From: CBDATA01 sp965202845
GTDB lineage: Bacteria; Acidobacteriota; Vicinamibacteria; Marinacidobacterales; Marinacidobacteraceae
Reading direction: 5' to 3'
DNA: 64,000 nt
NCBI GenBank assembly: GCA_965202845.1
Contig: OZ241856.1
Location: forward strand, 2,542,001-2,606,000
The translations under genes were made by a program, and so were the position numbers. The notes below the pieces were generated by a model. That model worked only from the letters and a program-made list of their open reading frames with translations. It was not told the origin of the DNA and searched no databases. Below, one piece after another: positions 17,815 through 28,180 of the stretch; the stretch's first letter is position 1, and every line of letters begins with the position of its first letter.

Positions 17815-19574
17815 CGATGGAGCGCCGGGTCGTCCTCGCCTTTCTGCTCTCCTTCGGGGTCTTCCTGCTGTTCGTGCGGTTCTTCGGCCCGGATCCGGCC
17901 GAGGAACTCCCACCGGCGGCGCCGCTCGCCGAACGAAGCGCTCCGCCGCCTTCGGAGTCTCCGCCGCCGGAGGAGACGGTCCCCGAGCCCGTTCCGGGAG
18001 TCGAGCAGCGGGCCGCTGACGCCGAGCAGACGATACGGGTCCGCTCCCGGCTCTTCCACGCCGAATGGACGAACCGCGGCGCCCGCCTGAGCAGCTTCGC
18101 GCTCCAGGAGCACCTGGATTCCACCGGCGCCCCCTACCAGATCGTTCCGCAGGGGGACGAGCGGGTGCGCGAAGTCCGCCCGCTCGACGTCATCCTGCCG
18201 TCGGAGCGCGACCCGGCGCGGCTTCAGGGCGCGCTCCACGAGGTCTGGGTGGACGGGTCCCTCCGCCGCGGACCGGTGGACCTGGACCTGGCCGACGGCG
18301 AGCGGCGGGAAATCCGGTTCGAGTGGGTCGGCGCCGACGGGCTGGAAGCGCGGAAGACCCTGGAAATCCGGGGCGGGGAGTACCGGATTCCGGTCGTGGT
18401 TTCCGTCCAGCGGGGGGGCGCGGAGGTTGCGAAGGAGGTGCTCTACGGCCCCGGCGTCGGCGAGGAGCCCCCGGAGGGTTCCTACGTGGGGGACGACCAG
18501 GGAGTGCTCAAGATCGGGGGAGAGAGCAACCTGTACTCGATGGGCGCCATCCGGGAGGGAGAGGCGGCGGCGCTTTCGGTGCAGGCGGTCGGCATCTCGT
18601 CGCACTACTTCGCCGGACTGCTGGTCGCCGAGCCGGGGCAGCGCTTCGAGGGACGGCTGGACCCGCTTCCGATCCCGTGGGAGAGTTTTCGCCGGGTTCC
18701 CGAGGACGCCAGCGGGAACCGGGCGATGGTGGTCTCCCGGCTGGGCGCCCCGGGCGAAGCCCGGTTCACGATGTATTCCGGCCCCAAGCAGGTCGAGCGT
18801 CTCGAGGAATTGGGGGTGGACATCGTGGAATTCGGGAGCTGGCTCCGGTTCCTGGTGACGCCGATCCGCGTGGCGATCCTCCGGGTCCACGACTTCACCG
18901 GGAATTACGGCTGGGCGATCGTCCTGGTGACCGCCCTCATCAACCTGCTTCTGGCGCCCCTGAAGCACTACAGCTACGTCTCGATCCGCGGGATGCAGAA
19001 GATCAGCCCGCAGATCAAGCGCATCCAGGAGCGCTACCGGAACCTGAAGCCCACCGATCCGAAGCGGAACGAGATGAACCGGGAGATGATGGCCCTCTAC
19101 AAGGAGCACGGCGTCTCGCCGGTGGGCGGCTGCCTGCCGATGCTCCTGCTGATGCCGTTCTTCTTCGCGTTCTACCGGCTGCTGGTGGTTTCGGTGGAGC
19201 TGCGCCAGGCCCCCTTCCTCCTCTGGATCACCGACCTCTCGCGCGAAGACCCGTACTTCATCCTGCCGATCCTGATGGGGGTCAGCCAGCTGGTCATGCA
19301 GAAGATGAGCACGACCCAGGCGGAGGGCCTGCAGGCGCGCATCATGATGCTGATGCCCCTGGTGTTCACCATCATCCTCGCCTGGGCGCCGTCGGGGCTG
19401 GTGCTCTACTGGTTCGCCAACAACATCCTTTCGATGGGGCAGCAGATGATCACGACCCGGATTCTGGACCGGCGGGAGGCGGCGGTGCAGGTCATCCAGC
19501 AGCCGCCGACGACGAAGGCGAAGAAACCGCCGGGTTCCCCTGGCGGCGGCAAGCGGGCGAAGACGAAGCGCTGA
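17811..19574 (+). CDS. yidC: Membrane protein insertase YidC
   Basis: A 587-aa inner-membrane insertase of the diderm type. An N-terminal membrane anchor (VVLAFLLSFGVFLLFVRFF) is followed by a Pro/Glu-rich linker and a large periplasmic beta domain to about residue 350. The conserved insertase core starts at NYGWAIVLVTALINLLLAPL and includes KISPQIKRIQERYR, then four more membrane segments. The C-terminal tail is basic (PPGSPGGGKRAKTKR), which may contact ribosomes. The ATG at 17811 overlaps yidD (ATGA); a second ATG lies at 17817. The stop overlaps rsmG by one base. Confidence 0.96.
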   Translation: MTMERRVVLAFLLSFGVFLLFVRFFGPDPAEELPPAAPLAERSAPPPSESPPPEETVPEPVPGVEQRAADAEQTIRVRSRLFHAEWTNRGARLSSFALQEHLDSTGAPYQIVPQGDERVREVRPLDVILPSERDPARLQGALHEVWVDGSLRRGPVDLDLADGERREIRFEWVGADGLEARKTLEIRGGEYRIPVVVSVQRGGAEVAKEVLYGPGVGEEPPEGSYVGDDQGVLKIGGESNLYSMGAIREGEAAALSVQAVGISSHYFAGLLVAEPGQRFEGRLDPLPIPWESFRRVPEDASGNRAMVVSRLGAPGEARFTMYSGPKQVERLEELGVDIVEFGSWLRFLVTPIRVAILRVHDFTGNYGWAIVLVTALINLLLAPLKHYSYVSIRGMQKISPQIKRIQERYRNLKPTDPKRNEMNREMMALYKEHGVSPVGGCLPMLLLMPFFFAFYRLLVVSVELRQAPFLLWITDLSREDPYFILPILMGVSQLVMQKMSTTQAEGLQARIMMLMPLVFTIILAWAPSGLVLYWFANNILSMGQQMITTRILDRREAAVQVIQQPPTTKAKKPPGSPGGGKRAKTKR

Positions 19575-20215
19575 TGGTTCCGCCGGCCCTGCGGACGGCG
19601 CTCGAGGGCCTGGACCCCCCGGTTGGGGACGAGGCGGCGGCCCGCCTGGGCGCTCTGTTCGGGTTGCTGCGGGAGTGGAAGGGCGCCGGACTGACCGGGT
19701 TCCGGGACGAGGCGGCGCTGGCGCAGGGGTATTTCCGGGAATCGCTCGAACTCCGCTCCTTCCTGCCGCAATCCGGCCCGATTCTCGACGTCGGGAGCGG
19801 CGGGGGCGCCCCGGCGCTGCCGCTGGCGGTTGTAGCCGGCGGGACGTGGACGCTGCTGGAGCCCCGCCGGATCGCTTCGGTGTTCCTCGAACTCGCGGCC
19901 CGGAAACTGGACCTGGCTGCGAGCGTTCAGGTGGAGCGGGCGCGCCTCGGCGACTGGCTGGTCGGGAAGGCGCCCGGATCCCTGCCGTTCGCCGCGGTCA
20001 CCCTGCGAGCGGTGCGCCTGGCGCGGCGGGAATGGGAGGGTCTCGCTGCGGCGCTTCCGCCGGAGGCGGTGGTGGTGTGGCCTACGACCGTCGCCGCCCG
20101 CCGCCGGGCGGCCTGCCCGGAGGGTCTCTTCACCGAACGGAAGGTTCCGGCGTCCCGGGGGATCGTCTGGCTGGGCGCGATGTTTCACGGGAAACATCCG
20201 GAATCAACACCGTGA
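19574..20215 (+). CDS. rsmG: 16S rRNA (guanine-N7) methyltransferase RsmG
   Basis: A 213-aa SAM-dependent enzyme that methylates G527 of 16S rRNA. Motif I is ILDVGSGGGAPALPLAV at about residue 72, followed by the acidic adenosine-binding residue in LLEPRRIASVFLELAARKL. The late part AAVTLRAV matches the usual ...SRAV segment with T and L substitutions. The ATG (19574) overlaps the yidC stop and the end overlaps parA by 4 nt. The last codons contain a parS site (20181-20196), whose sequence constrains the C-terminal residues FHGKH. Confidence 0.88.
   Translation: MVPPALRTALEGLDPPVGDEAAARLGALFGLLREWKGAGLTGFRDEAALAQGYFRESLELRSFLPQSGPILDVGSGGGAPALPLAVVAGGTWTLLEPRRIASVFLELAARKLDLAASVQVERARLGDWLVGKAPGSLPFAAVTLRAVRLARREWEGLAAALPPEAVVVWPTTVAARRRAACPEGLFTERKVPASRGIVWLGAMFHGKHPESTP
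20181..20196. promoter_or_regulatory. parS centromere-like site in the 3' end of rsmG
   Basis: TGTTTCACGGGAAACA differs from the consensus parS TGTTTCACGTGAAACA at one base. It lies 16 nt upstream of parA, the usual neighbourhood for a ParB nucleation site. Confidence 0.9.
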
Positions 20216-20988
20216 GGGTGCTGGCGCTCGCCAACCAGAAGGGCGGCGTGGGAAAGACCACCACCGCCGTCAACCTGGGCGCGGCGCTCGCGCTCGGCGG
20301 CCAGCGCTGCCTGCTCATGGATCTGGACCCACAGGGCAACCTGACCGCAAGTCTGGGAGCGCGCCTCGCCGAGGACGGATTCAGCACCTACGACACCCTG
20401 GTGGATCGGGAACCCATCGCGAACACGCTGGCGCCGACCGGCGTTCCCGGCCTGGAGATCGCCCCCTCCGATCCCTCGCTCGCCGCCGCCGACCTTGCCC
20501 TGGCCGCCGACGAATCCGATCCCCGCGCCCGCGCCTCCCGCCTCCGGGACGCCCTGGGAACCTTCGCCGCCGCCGATCCCGGCTTCGACTTCGTGCTGCT
20601 GGACTGCCCTCCGTCGCTCGGGCTGCTCACCATCAACGCGCTGGTCGCCGCTGACGGGGTGCTGGCGCCCATTCCCTGCGAATTCTTCGCCATGCAGGGC
20701 CTCGCCCGGCTGTGCGACACCGTGCGCCGCATCGGCGAGGACTGGAACCCGGGACTGGACATCACCGGTATCCTCTTCACCATGGTGGATCGCCGGACCC
20801 GGCTCGCGCACGAAGTCATGCAGCAGGTCCGCGAACGCTTCGGGGACCGGGTTCTGGAGTCGGAGATCCCCCGGTCGGTGCGCGTCGCCGAAGCTCCTTC
20901 CTTCGGGCTTCCGGTCCTGACCCACGACCGCCGATCGGCCGCCGCCCAAGCCTTCGTCGCGCTCGCCCGGGAGATTCGCGCCCGATGA
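20212..20988 (+). CDS. parA: Chromosome partitioning ATPase ParA/Soj
   Basis: A 258-aa Walker-type ATPase that moves or positions ParB-parS complexes over the nucleoid. The deviant Walker A ANQKGGVGKTTTAVNL is at about residues 7-22, and DLDPQGNLTASLG and the switch FVLLDCPPSLGLLT follow. There is no long N-terminal DNA-binding extension, so it is a chromosomal Soj type. The GTG start at 20212 overlaps rsmG by 4 nt; a second GTG at 20218 is possible. The stop overlaps parB (ATGA). Confidence 0.95.
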   Translation: MRVLALANQKGGVGKTTTAVNLGAALALGGQRCLLMDLDPQGNLTASLGARLAEDGFSTYDTLVDREPIANTLAPTGVPGLEIAPSDPSLAAADLALAADESDPRARASRLRDALGTFAAADPGFDFVLLDCPPSLGLLTINALVAADGVLAPIPCEFFAMQGLARLCDTVRRIGEDWNPGLDITGILFTMVDRRTRLAHEVMQQVRERFGDRVLESEIPRSVRVAEAPSFGLPVLTHDRRSAAAQAFVALAREIRAR

Positions 20989-21836
20989 AACGCGGCCTGG
21001 GGCGCGGCCTCGACGCCATTCTCCCCCCGGCGCCGGACCCCTCCCGCCGCGGTCCGTACCGTGAAATCCCTGTGGGGGATCTCACCCCCAACCCGTCGCA
21101 GCCGCGGGTTTCCCCGGAGGACGCCGAACTCGCATCGCTCGCCGCCTCCATCGCCTCCCGGGGGGTGCTGGAGCCCATCGTGGTTCGACCCCGCGGCGCC
21201 GCCTTCGAGATCGTCGCCGGAGAGCGCCGCTGGCGGGCGGCGCGCCGGGCCGGCCTCGACCGGGTGCCGGTCGTGATCCGGGAAGTGGCCGACGACGAGC
21301 TCGGGCTGCTGGCGCTGGTCGAGAACCTGCAGCGGGAGGAGCTCAATCCGCTGGAGGAAGCGGCCGCCTTCCGCAAGCTGGCGCGCGCCGGGCGCACCCA
21401 CGACCAGATCGCCGCCGAAGTCGGGCGCAGCCGCGCCGCCGTCACGAATACGCTGCGCCTGCTGGACCTGACGCCGCCGGTGGCGGACATGGTGGCGCAG
21501 GGGCAGCTCGGCGCCGGCGCGGCCCGGGCCCTGCTTCCCCTGCCGCCTTCGACGCAGCTCGAACTGGCCAGGGAGGTCGCGCGCCGGCGTCTTTCGGTGC
21601 GCGAAGTCGAGCGGCGGGTCGCGGCGCTCGTGGACCGCAAGCCGCTCTCCCGGCGCCCGGATCCCAACACCCGCGACGCCGAACGCCGGATGGAGCGTGC
21701 GATGAATCTTCCGGTGCAACTGCGTCGCCGGGGAAAGGGCGGAACCGTGACGGTTCGATTCTTCAACGAGGAGGACCTGCACCGGGTCTTCCTGCGACTG
21801 ACCGGGGACAGCGAACCCCGGTCCCGGACACCATGA
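20985..21836 (+). CDS. parB: Chromosome partitioning protein ParB
   Basis: A 283-aa parS-binding CTP-switch protein. The N-terminal MKRGLGRGLDAIL is the ParA-interacting peptide. The CTPase/ParB domain has IPVGDLTPNPSQPR, then the C motif GERRWRAARRAG (usually GERRYRA) and LVENLQREELNPLEEA. The helix-turn-helix HDQIAAEVGRSRAAVTNTLRLL reads parS, and the C-terminal dimerisation domain is short. Two parS-like sites are visible in this window. It overlaps parA and the bactofilin gene by 4 nt each. Confidence 0.95.
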   Translation: MKRGLGRGLDAILPPAPDPSRRGPYREIPVGDLTPNPSQPRVSPEDAELASLAASIASRGVLEPIVVRPRGAAFEIVAGERRWRAARRAGLDRVPVVIREVADDELGLLALVENLQREELNPLEEAAAFRKLARAGRTHDQIAAEVGRSRAAVTNTLRLLDLTPPVADMVAQGQLGAGAARALLPLPPSTQLELAREVARRRLSVREVERRVAALVDRKPLSRRPDPNTRDAERRMERAMNLPVQLRRRGKGGTVTVRFFNEEDLHRVFLRLTGDSEPRSRTP

Positions 21837-22204
21837 CCCAGAATTTCCAGGACAGCCATCTGGGGCGCGGCGCCGTTCTGACCGGACGGCTCGAGGCCTC
21901 CGGCCCGTTTCACGTCAACGGCGCCTTCGTCGGCGAAATCCTCCGCGGCCAGCTGGTTTCCGTGGGCGCCGACGGAGTGGTGGAGGGGGAAATCCACGCG
22001 GCGCGGATCGTCCTGAACGGCGGGACGGTCAAGGGGCTGCTGAAGGCGGAGAGCATCGAGATCCGATCCAGCAGCACGATCACCGACTCCCGGATCGTCG
22101 CCGAACATCTGCAGATGGATCCGGGAGTGCGCAGCGACGGCGCCCGCTTCGACATCGGCGGCGAGCCGCGCGCTGATCTAGAATCCCCGCCGAATCCCGT
22201 CTGA
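21833..22204 (+). CDS. Bactofilin family cytoskeletal protein
   Basis: 123 aa with the bactofilin beta-helix: regularly spaced hydrophobic and glycine positions (LGRGAVLTGRLEASGPFHVN, then GVVEGEIHAARIVLNGGTVKG). Such proteins polymerise without nucleotides, and in myxobacteria a ParAB-associated bactofilin scaffolds the segregation machinery. Its position directly after parB (overlap ATGA) suggests a similar role here. The tails on either side of the beta core are short and disordered. Confidence 0.88.
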   Translation: MTQNFQDSHLGRGAVLTGRLEASGPFHVNGAFVGEILRGQLVSVGADGVVEGEIHAARIVLNGGTVKGLLKAESIEIRSSSTITDSRIVAEHLQMDPGVRSDGARFDIGGEPRADLESPPNPV

Positions 22205-22271
22205 CCCGCAGCCGATCCCTGTGTGCGCTCGTCCCCCTCTCCCATGAGGGGCATTCTCCCCACGGACTTTC

Positions 22272-22700
22272 ATGGAACTCTTTCCCGACTTCACCGCACT
22301 GATCATCTTCGGGATCGTCCTGTGCCTGGTCCCCCTTCTGAAGCGCCTTCTGCTGGAGCCGCTCGCCACTGCGGTCGAGAGCCGGGCGGAGCGGTCCGCC
22401 GCCGCCGAAACCGAATTCGAGGCGGCGCAGGCCGAGGACGCGGAGGCGACCCGGATTGGAAACGAGGCGGTCGCCGCCGCGCGCCGGAGCGGATACGAGG
22501 AGATGGACCGCATGCGCCGGAGAGCGGCCGAACAGGCCGGCGAACGGCTGGAGGCGGCCCGTCGCAAGGCGGCGGGGACGCTCGCCCGGGGGCAGGCGCA
22601 GCTGGATCTGCAGGTTCGGGAGGCGGAAGCGGTGCTGGAAGAGACCGCCGGAGGACTGGGCGGGGCGCTCGCCGCCCGCCTGCTGGGGCGCGCCGGATGA
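22272..22700 (+). CDS. atpF': ATP synthase F0 subunit b'
   Basis: A 142-aa protein with one N-terminal membrane helix (FTALIIFGIVLCLVPLLKRLLL) and a long Ala/Glu/Arg-rich helix, the architecture of b-type stator stalk subunits. It is the first of two adjacent b-like genes, so it is the b' of a heterodimeric stalk. The stop overlaps the next gene by 4 nt. Sixty-seven bases separate it from the bactofilin gene; nothing notable was seen in that gap. Confidence 0.85.
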   Translation: MELFPDFTALIIFGIVLCLVPLLKRLLLEPLATAVESRAERSAAAETEFEAAQAEDAEATRIGNEAVAAARRSGYEEMDRMRRRAAEQAGERLEAARRKAAGTLARGQAQLDLQVREAEAVLEETAGGLGGALAARLLGRAG

Positions 22701-23233
22701 GGATCGCCGCCCGCGCTCTCGTCTTCGTCCTGGCGGCGCCGACGCCCGTCCTGGCCGCCGAAGGCCTGGTGGACGTTCCGAAACTGGTGAACTTCGCCAT
22801 CCTGGCGACCATCGTGGTCCTGGCGCTCCGCAAACCGCTCGCCGGCTACCTCGCCGCGAAGACCGAGCAGATCCGTCAGCAGAACCAGCAGCGGGACGCC
22901 TGGAAGCGCGACGCCGAATCGCTCCGGTCGCAGGCGGCCTCCCGCACGTCCGCGCTCGGCGAACAGGAGGAGGCCACCGCGCGCCGGATCCGGGAGACCG
23001 CAAAGGAGGAGGCGGCGCGCATCCTCGCCGAGGCGGAGGCGCAAGCGGTTCAGATTTCCGAGGCGGCGCAGCGGGAGCTGGAAGCGCGGGTCGAAGCCGC
23101 CGAGGGAGCGTTGCGCAACCGCCTTGCCCGGGCGGCCGCCCGCGCCGCCCGCGCCCGCATCCCGCAGGAGATCACCGACGCCGACCGGCGCCGTTTGCTC
23201 GACGCCGGCGCGCGCGCCATCCACGCGGATTGA
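22697..23233 (+). CDS. atpF: ATP synthase F0 subunit b
   Basis: A 178-aa stator stalk subunit. It begins with a signal-like stretch (MRIAARALVFVLAAPTPVLAAEG) before the membrane helix LVNFAILATIVVLAL, as in some deltaproteobacterial AtpF proteins. A long charged helix follows, ending near ITDADRRRLLDAGARAI. ATG 22697 overlaps atpF' by four bases. It bridges the a subunit in the membrane and delta on top of F1. Confidence 0.88.
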   Translation: MRIAARALVFVLAAPTPVLAAEGLVDVPKLVNFAILATIVVLALRKPLAGYLAAKTEQIRQQNQQRDAWKRDAESLRSQAASRTSALGEQEEATARRIRETAKEEAARILAEAEAQAVQISEAAQRELEARVEAAEGALRNRLARAAARAARARIPQEITDADRRRLLDAGARAIHAD

Positions 23234-23237
23234 GCCG

Positions 23238-23792
23238 ATGAAAACCGCCGAAGCCGCCGGAAAGGGGATCGCGGACCGCTACGCGACCGCCCTCCTCGAT
23301 GTCGCGCTGGAGGCCGGCGACGATCCGGACCTCCTGATCGCGGACTTCGCGGACTTCGCCTCCACCCTCGAGCAGACCCCCGCTCTCCGGCGCGCGCTTG
23401 CGCCCGGCGCCCTGCCGGCGGCGCGGCGCGACTCCCTGGCGCGCCAGGTGGTCGCTATGCACACCGAAAACCCGCGCCTTCGCCGGTTCGTCGCCCTGAT
23501 GGCGGCGCGGGAGCGGGGCGCATGGCTTCCGGCGGCGCTCGAGGCGCTGCGTCGGGCGGTGGACGCTCGTCGCGGAATCGCCGACGTCCGCCTGACGTCG
23601 GCATGGCCGCTGTCGGAAGCCGAAGCCGCCCGACTTTCCGAGGCGCTCGGCAAGGCGCTCGGCATCGTCCCCCGCCTGCAGCTGGAGGTCGACCCGACGC
23701 TCCTCGGCGGATTCATCGCCCGGGTGGGCAACACGATTTACGACGCCAGCGTGGAGCGGGAGCTGGCGCGATTCGAGGAGAGCGCGGCCTGA
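23238..23792 (+). CDS. atpH: ATP synthase F1 subunit delta
   Basis: The 184-aa OSCP/delta subunit that joins the b stalk to the alpha3beta3 head. The N-terminal helical domain has IADRYATALLDVALEAG, and the C-terminal motif is VDPTLLGGFIARVGNTIYDASVE, where the G-G-x-x-x-x-x-G-x-x-x-x-D-x-S pattern is conserved. It starts 5 nt after atpF and ends 18 nt before atpA. Confidence 0.93.
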   Translation: MKTAEAAGKGIADRYATALLDVALEAGDDPDLLIADFADFASTLEQTPALRRALAPGALPAARRDSLARQVVAMHTENPRLRRFVALMAARERGAWLPAALEALRRAVDARRGIADVRLTSAWPLSEAEAARLSEALGKALGIVPRLQLEVDPTLLGGFIARVGNTIYDASVERELARFEESAA

Positions 23793-23810
23793 GCCGCCGC
23801 AGGAGCATCC

Positions 23811-25358
<1,548 letters not shown>

Positions 25359-25369
25359 GCCCCTCCACC

Positions 25370-26248
25370 GTGGCGACCCTCCTCGAACTCCGCCGCCGCA
25401 CCCGGAGCGTGCGGAACACGGAGCAGATCACCCGGGCGATGAAGATGGTGGCGACGGCGCGCCTGCGCCGGGCGCAGGAGGCGATCGTGTCGGCGCGCCC
25501 CTTCGCCAAGGGGATGCTGCGGGCGCTGAACCGGGTCAGCTCGGCCGCCGACCCGACGAGCCACCCGCTGCTGCGGGTGCGGGAACCGGAGCGGGTGGCG
25601 GTGATCGTGATCACCTCGGACCGCGGGCTGTGCGGCTCTTTCAACGCCAACCTGTTGAAGAGAACGGAGATTCTTCTCGATTCGCTGCAGGATCGGGAGC
25701 TGACCCTGCAGACCGTTGGGCGCAAGGGGCGCGAGGGGCTGAAGCGGCGCGAAATTCGCCGGGTCGATCCGATGGAGGACATCTTCCGGAATCTCGGCTA
25801 CGACCACGCCCGGAAGATCGCGGAACCGCTGATGCGGCGGTACTCCGGAACCGGCGTTCCCGCCGAAGACCGGCTGGACGCGGTGCATCTGGTGTTCAAC
25901 GAATTCAAGAACATCCTCCGCCAGGATGTGGTGGTGGAGCAGCTGCTTCCCATCCCCCGGCTCGAGCTGGCGCCGGAGAAGGAGGGCCTGCTCGAATTCC
26001 TGCACGAGCCGTCGGAGGCGGAGATCTTCCAGACCCTCCTGCCGCGGCACGTGGAATACCAGGTCTGGCGGGCGCTCCTGGAATCGGCGGCGGCCGAGCA
26101 GGCGGCCCGGATGAGCGCGATGGACAATGCGTCCCGAAACGCAAAGGAATTGATCGACGATCTGACGATGACCATGAACCGGGCGCGGCAGGCGGCGATC
26201 ACCAAGGAAATTCTCGAAGTCGTGAGCGGCGCCGAGGCGCTGGACTGA
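25370..26248 (+). CDS. atpG: ATP synthase F1 subunit gamma
   Basis: The 292-aa central rotor shaft. The N-terminal helix RRTRSVRNTEQITRAMKMVATARL and the C-terminal SAMDNASRNAKELIDDLTMTMNRARQ (partly shown) are the two long coiled helices of the shaft. SDRGLCGSFNANL at about residue 84 is the usual Rossmann-like start. The start is GTG at 25370. It is in the middle of the atpHAGDC run. Confidence 0.95.
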   Translation: MATLLELRRRTRSVRNTEQITRAMKMVATARLRRAQEAIVSARPFAKGMLRALNRVSSAADPTSHPLLRVREPERVAVIVITSDRGLCGSFNANLLKRTEILLDSLQDRELTLQTVGRKGREGLKRREIRRVDPMEDIFRNLGYDHARKIAEPLMRRYSGTGVPAEDRLDAVHLVFNEFKNILRQDVVVEQLLPIPRLELAPEKEGLLEFLHEPSEAEIFQTLLPRHVEYQVWRALLESAAAEQAARMSAMDNASRNAKELIDDLTMTMNRARQAAITKEILEVVSGAEALD

Positions 26249-26268
26249 GCGAGAGGAGGAAGTCGGAA

Positions 26269-27696
26269 GTGGCGAAACACACCGGACAGGTCGTCCAGGT
26301 CATCGGAAACGTGGTGGACGTGCAGTTCCCGGAGGAGCTGCCGCCGATCCACAACGCGTTGCGTCTCAAGGACGAAGACGGCCGGTCCACCGTGGACCTG
26401 GACGTGGTCCTGGAAGTGCAGCAGCACCTGGGGGAGAACCGGGTGCGCACGGTGGCGATGCAGCCCACCGACGGCGTGGTGCGCGGCCTCTCGGCGGTGG
26501 ACACCGGCGCGCCGGTCACCACCCCGGTGGGCGAGGGAACTCTGGGCCGGGTGATGAACGTGCTGGGCGAGCCGGTGGACGAGGCCGGCCCGATCGAGGC
26601 CGAAATCCGCCACCCGATCCACCGTCCGGCCCCCGACTTCACCAGCCAGAGCACCAAGCTGGAGATGTTCGAGACCGGAATCAAGGTGATCGACCTGCTG
26701 GAGCCCTACATGCGGGGCGGCAAGGTGGGGCTGTTCGGCGGCGCCGGGGTCGGCAAGACGGTCATCATCATGGAGCTCATCAACAACATCGCGACCCGCC
26801 ACGGCGGGTTCTCGGTATTCGGCGGGGTGGGCGAGCGGACCCGCGAGGGGAACGACCTCTGGCGGGAGATGACCGATTCGGGGGTGCTCAAGAAGACCGC
26901 GCTGGTCTACGGCCAGATGAACGAGCCTCCCGGAGTGCGGCTGCGGGTGGCGCTGACCGCGCTCACGGTGGCCGAGTACTTCCGCGATGAGATGGGGCAG
27001 GACGTGCTGTTCTTCGTGGACAACATCTATCGCTACACCCTGGCCGGCATGGAGGTCTCCGCGCTTCTGGGCCGGATGCCGTCGGCGGTGGGCTACCAGC
27101 CGACGCTCGCCTCCGAGATGGGCGAGCTGGAGGAGCGGATCACCACCACCGACAAGGGGTCGATCACGTCCATCCAGGCCATCTACGTTCCGGCGGACGA
27201 CTACACGGATCCGGGGGTGGCGACGACGTTCTCGCACCTGGACGCGACCACCAACCTCTCCCGGCAGATCGCCGAGCTCGGCATCTACCCGGCGGTGGAC
27301 CCGCTGGCCTCCACCTCCCGGATCATGGACCCCCGGGTGCTGGGCGACGAGCACTACCAGGTAGCCCGGCGGGTCAAGGAAGTCCTCCAGCGCTACAAGG
27401 AGCTGCAGGACATCATCGCCATCCTGGGAATGGACGAGCTGGGCGAGGAGGACAAGGTCACGGTGGCGCGCGCCCGCAAGATGCAGCGGTTCTTCTCCCA
27501 GCCCTTCCATGTGGCGGAGCAGTTCACCGGCTCCAAGGGGGTGTACGTCGAGCTGAAGGACACCATCGAGGGGTTCCGCCGCATCGCCGACGGCGAACTC
27601 GACCAGGTTCCGGAGCAGGCCTTCTACATGGCGGGCGGCATCGAGGACGTCGAGCGTCGCGCCGCCGAGATGGCCGCCGCTCAGGAAGCGGCTTGA
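26269..27696 (+). CDS. atpD: ATP synthase F1 subunit beta, catalytic
   Basis: A 475-aa catalytic subunit. The Walker A GGAGVGKTVIIMELI is at about residue 155, with GERTREGNDLW carrying the catalytic Glu. The Walker B segment reads FFVDNIYRYTLAGMEVS, whereas most bacteria have FIDNIFRFTQAGSEVS, so several normally fixed positions differ. ALLGRMPSAVGYQPTL is normal. The start is GTG 26269, after the purine-rich GAGAGGAGGA. The rest of the protein is well conserved, so it should be functional. Confidence 0.96.
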   Translation: MAKHTGQVVQVIGNVVDVQFPEELPPIHNALRLKDEDGRSTVDLDVVLEVQQHLGENRVRTVAMQPTDGVVRGLSAVDTGAPVTTPVGEGTLGRVMNVLGEPVDEAGPIEAEIRHPIHRPAPDFTSQSTKLEMFETGIKVIDLLEPYMRGGKVGLFGGAGVGKTVIIMELINNIATRHGGFSVFGGVGERTREGNDLWREMTDSGVLKKTALVYGQMNEPPGVRLRVALTALTVAEYFRDEMGQDVLFFVDNIYRYTLAGMEVSALLGRMPSAVGYQPTLASEMGELEERITTTDKGSITSIQAIYVPADDYTDPGVATTFSHLDATTNLSRQIAELGIYPAVDPLASTSRIMDPRVLGDEHYQVARRVKEVLQRYKELQDIIAILGMDELGEEDKVTVARARKMQRFFSQPFHVAEQFTGSKGVYVELKDTIEGFRRIADGELDQVPEQAFYMAGGIEDVERRAAEMAAAQEAA

Positions 27697-27709
27697 CGGA
27701 GCTCGGCTG

Positions 27710-28138
27710 ATGGAGAGCGCGCCGCGCCTTCGCCTGGAGGTCATCACCCCCGGCGGGGTGGTTTACCGGGACGATGTGGACTTCGTCGAGGCGCCGGGCG
27801 CGCTCGGCTACTTCGGAGTGCTGCCCGGCCACGCGCCGTTCATGAGTCAGATCGTGGACGGCAGGCTCCGGGTGCTCCAGGGAGACCGGGAGGCGTTCAT
27901 CGCGGTGCACTGGGGGTTCGTCGAGGTGGTGGACGACGAGGTGACGGTGCTCGCCGAGACCGCCGAAGTCTCCGATGACATCGATCTGGAGCGGGCCGAA
28001 ACCGCCCTGAAGCGGGCGCAGGAGCGGCTGGCCGAGTTCGGCGCCGCCTACGACGCCGACCAGGCGCGCCGGGCGGTGATGCGGGCGGAGACCCGCCTCG
28101 AAGTGGCCCGGGCGGAGGCGCGACGCAAGGCCGATTGA
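27710..28138 (+). CDS. atpC: ATP synthase F1 subunit epsilon
   Basis: A 142-aa rotor subunit that links gamma to the c ring and inhibits hydrolysis. The N-terminal beta sandwich has LRLEVITPGGVVYRDDVDFV and GYFGVLPGHAPFMS (canonical GEfGILPGHAPl). The C-terminal helical hairpin holds an Arg/Ala/Glu-rich segment (RAQERLAEFGAAYDADQARR). It is the last gene of the ATP synthase run; genes for subunits a and c are not in this window. Confidence 0.94.
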   Translation: MESAPRLRLEVITPGGVVYRDDVDFVEAPGALGYFGVLPGHAPFMSQIVDGRLRVLQGDREAFIAVHWGFVEVVDDEVTVLAETAEVSDDIDLERAETALKRAQERLAEFGAAYDADQARRAVMRAETRLEVARAEARRKAD

Positions 28139-28168
28139 AGCCGGGGCCGTCCATCCGCCCGGTCTGCG

Positions 28169-28174
28169 TACAAT
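28169..28174 (+). promoter_or_regulatory. -10-like TACAAT six bases before a start codon (possible leaderless transcript)
   Basis: TACAAT lies exactly 6 nt before the GTG at 28181, so transcription would begin at or beside the start codon. No clear -35 was seen. The same spacing occurs at 52208-52213. Confidence 0.4.
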
Positions 28175-28180
28175 GAACCG

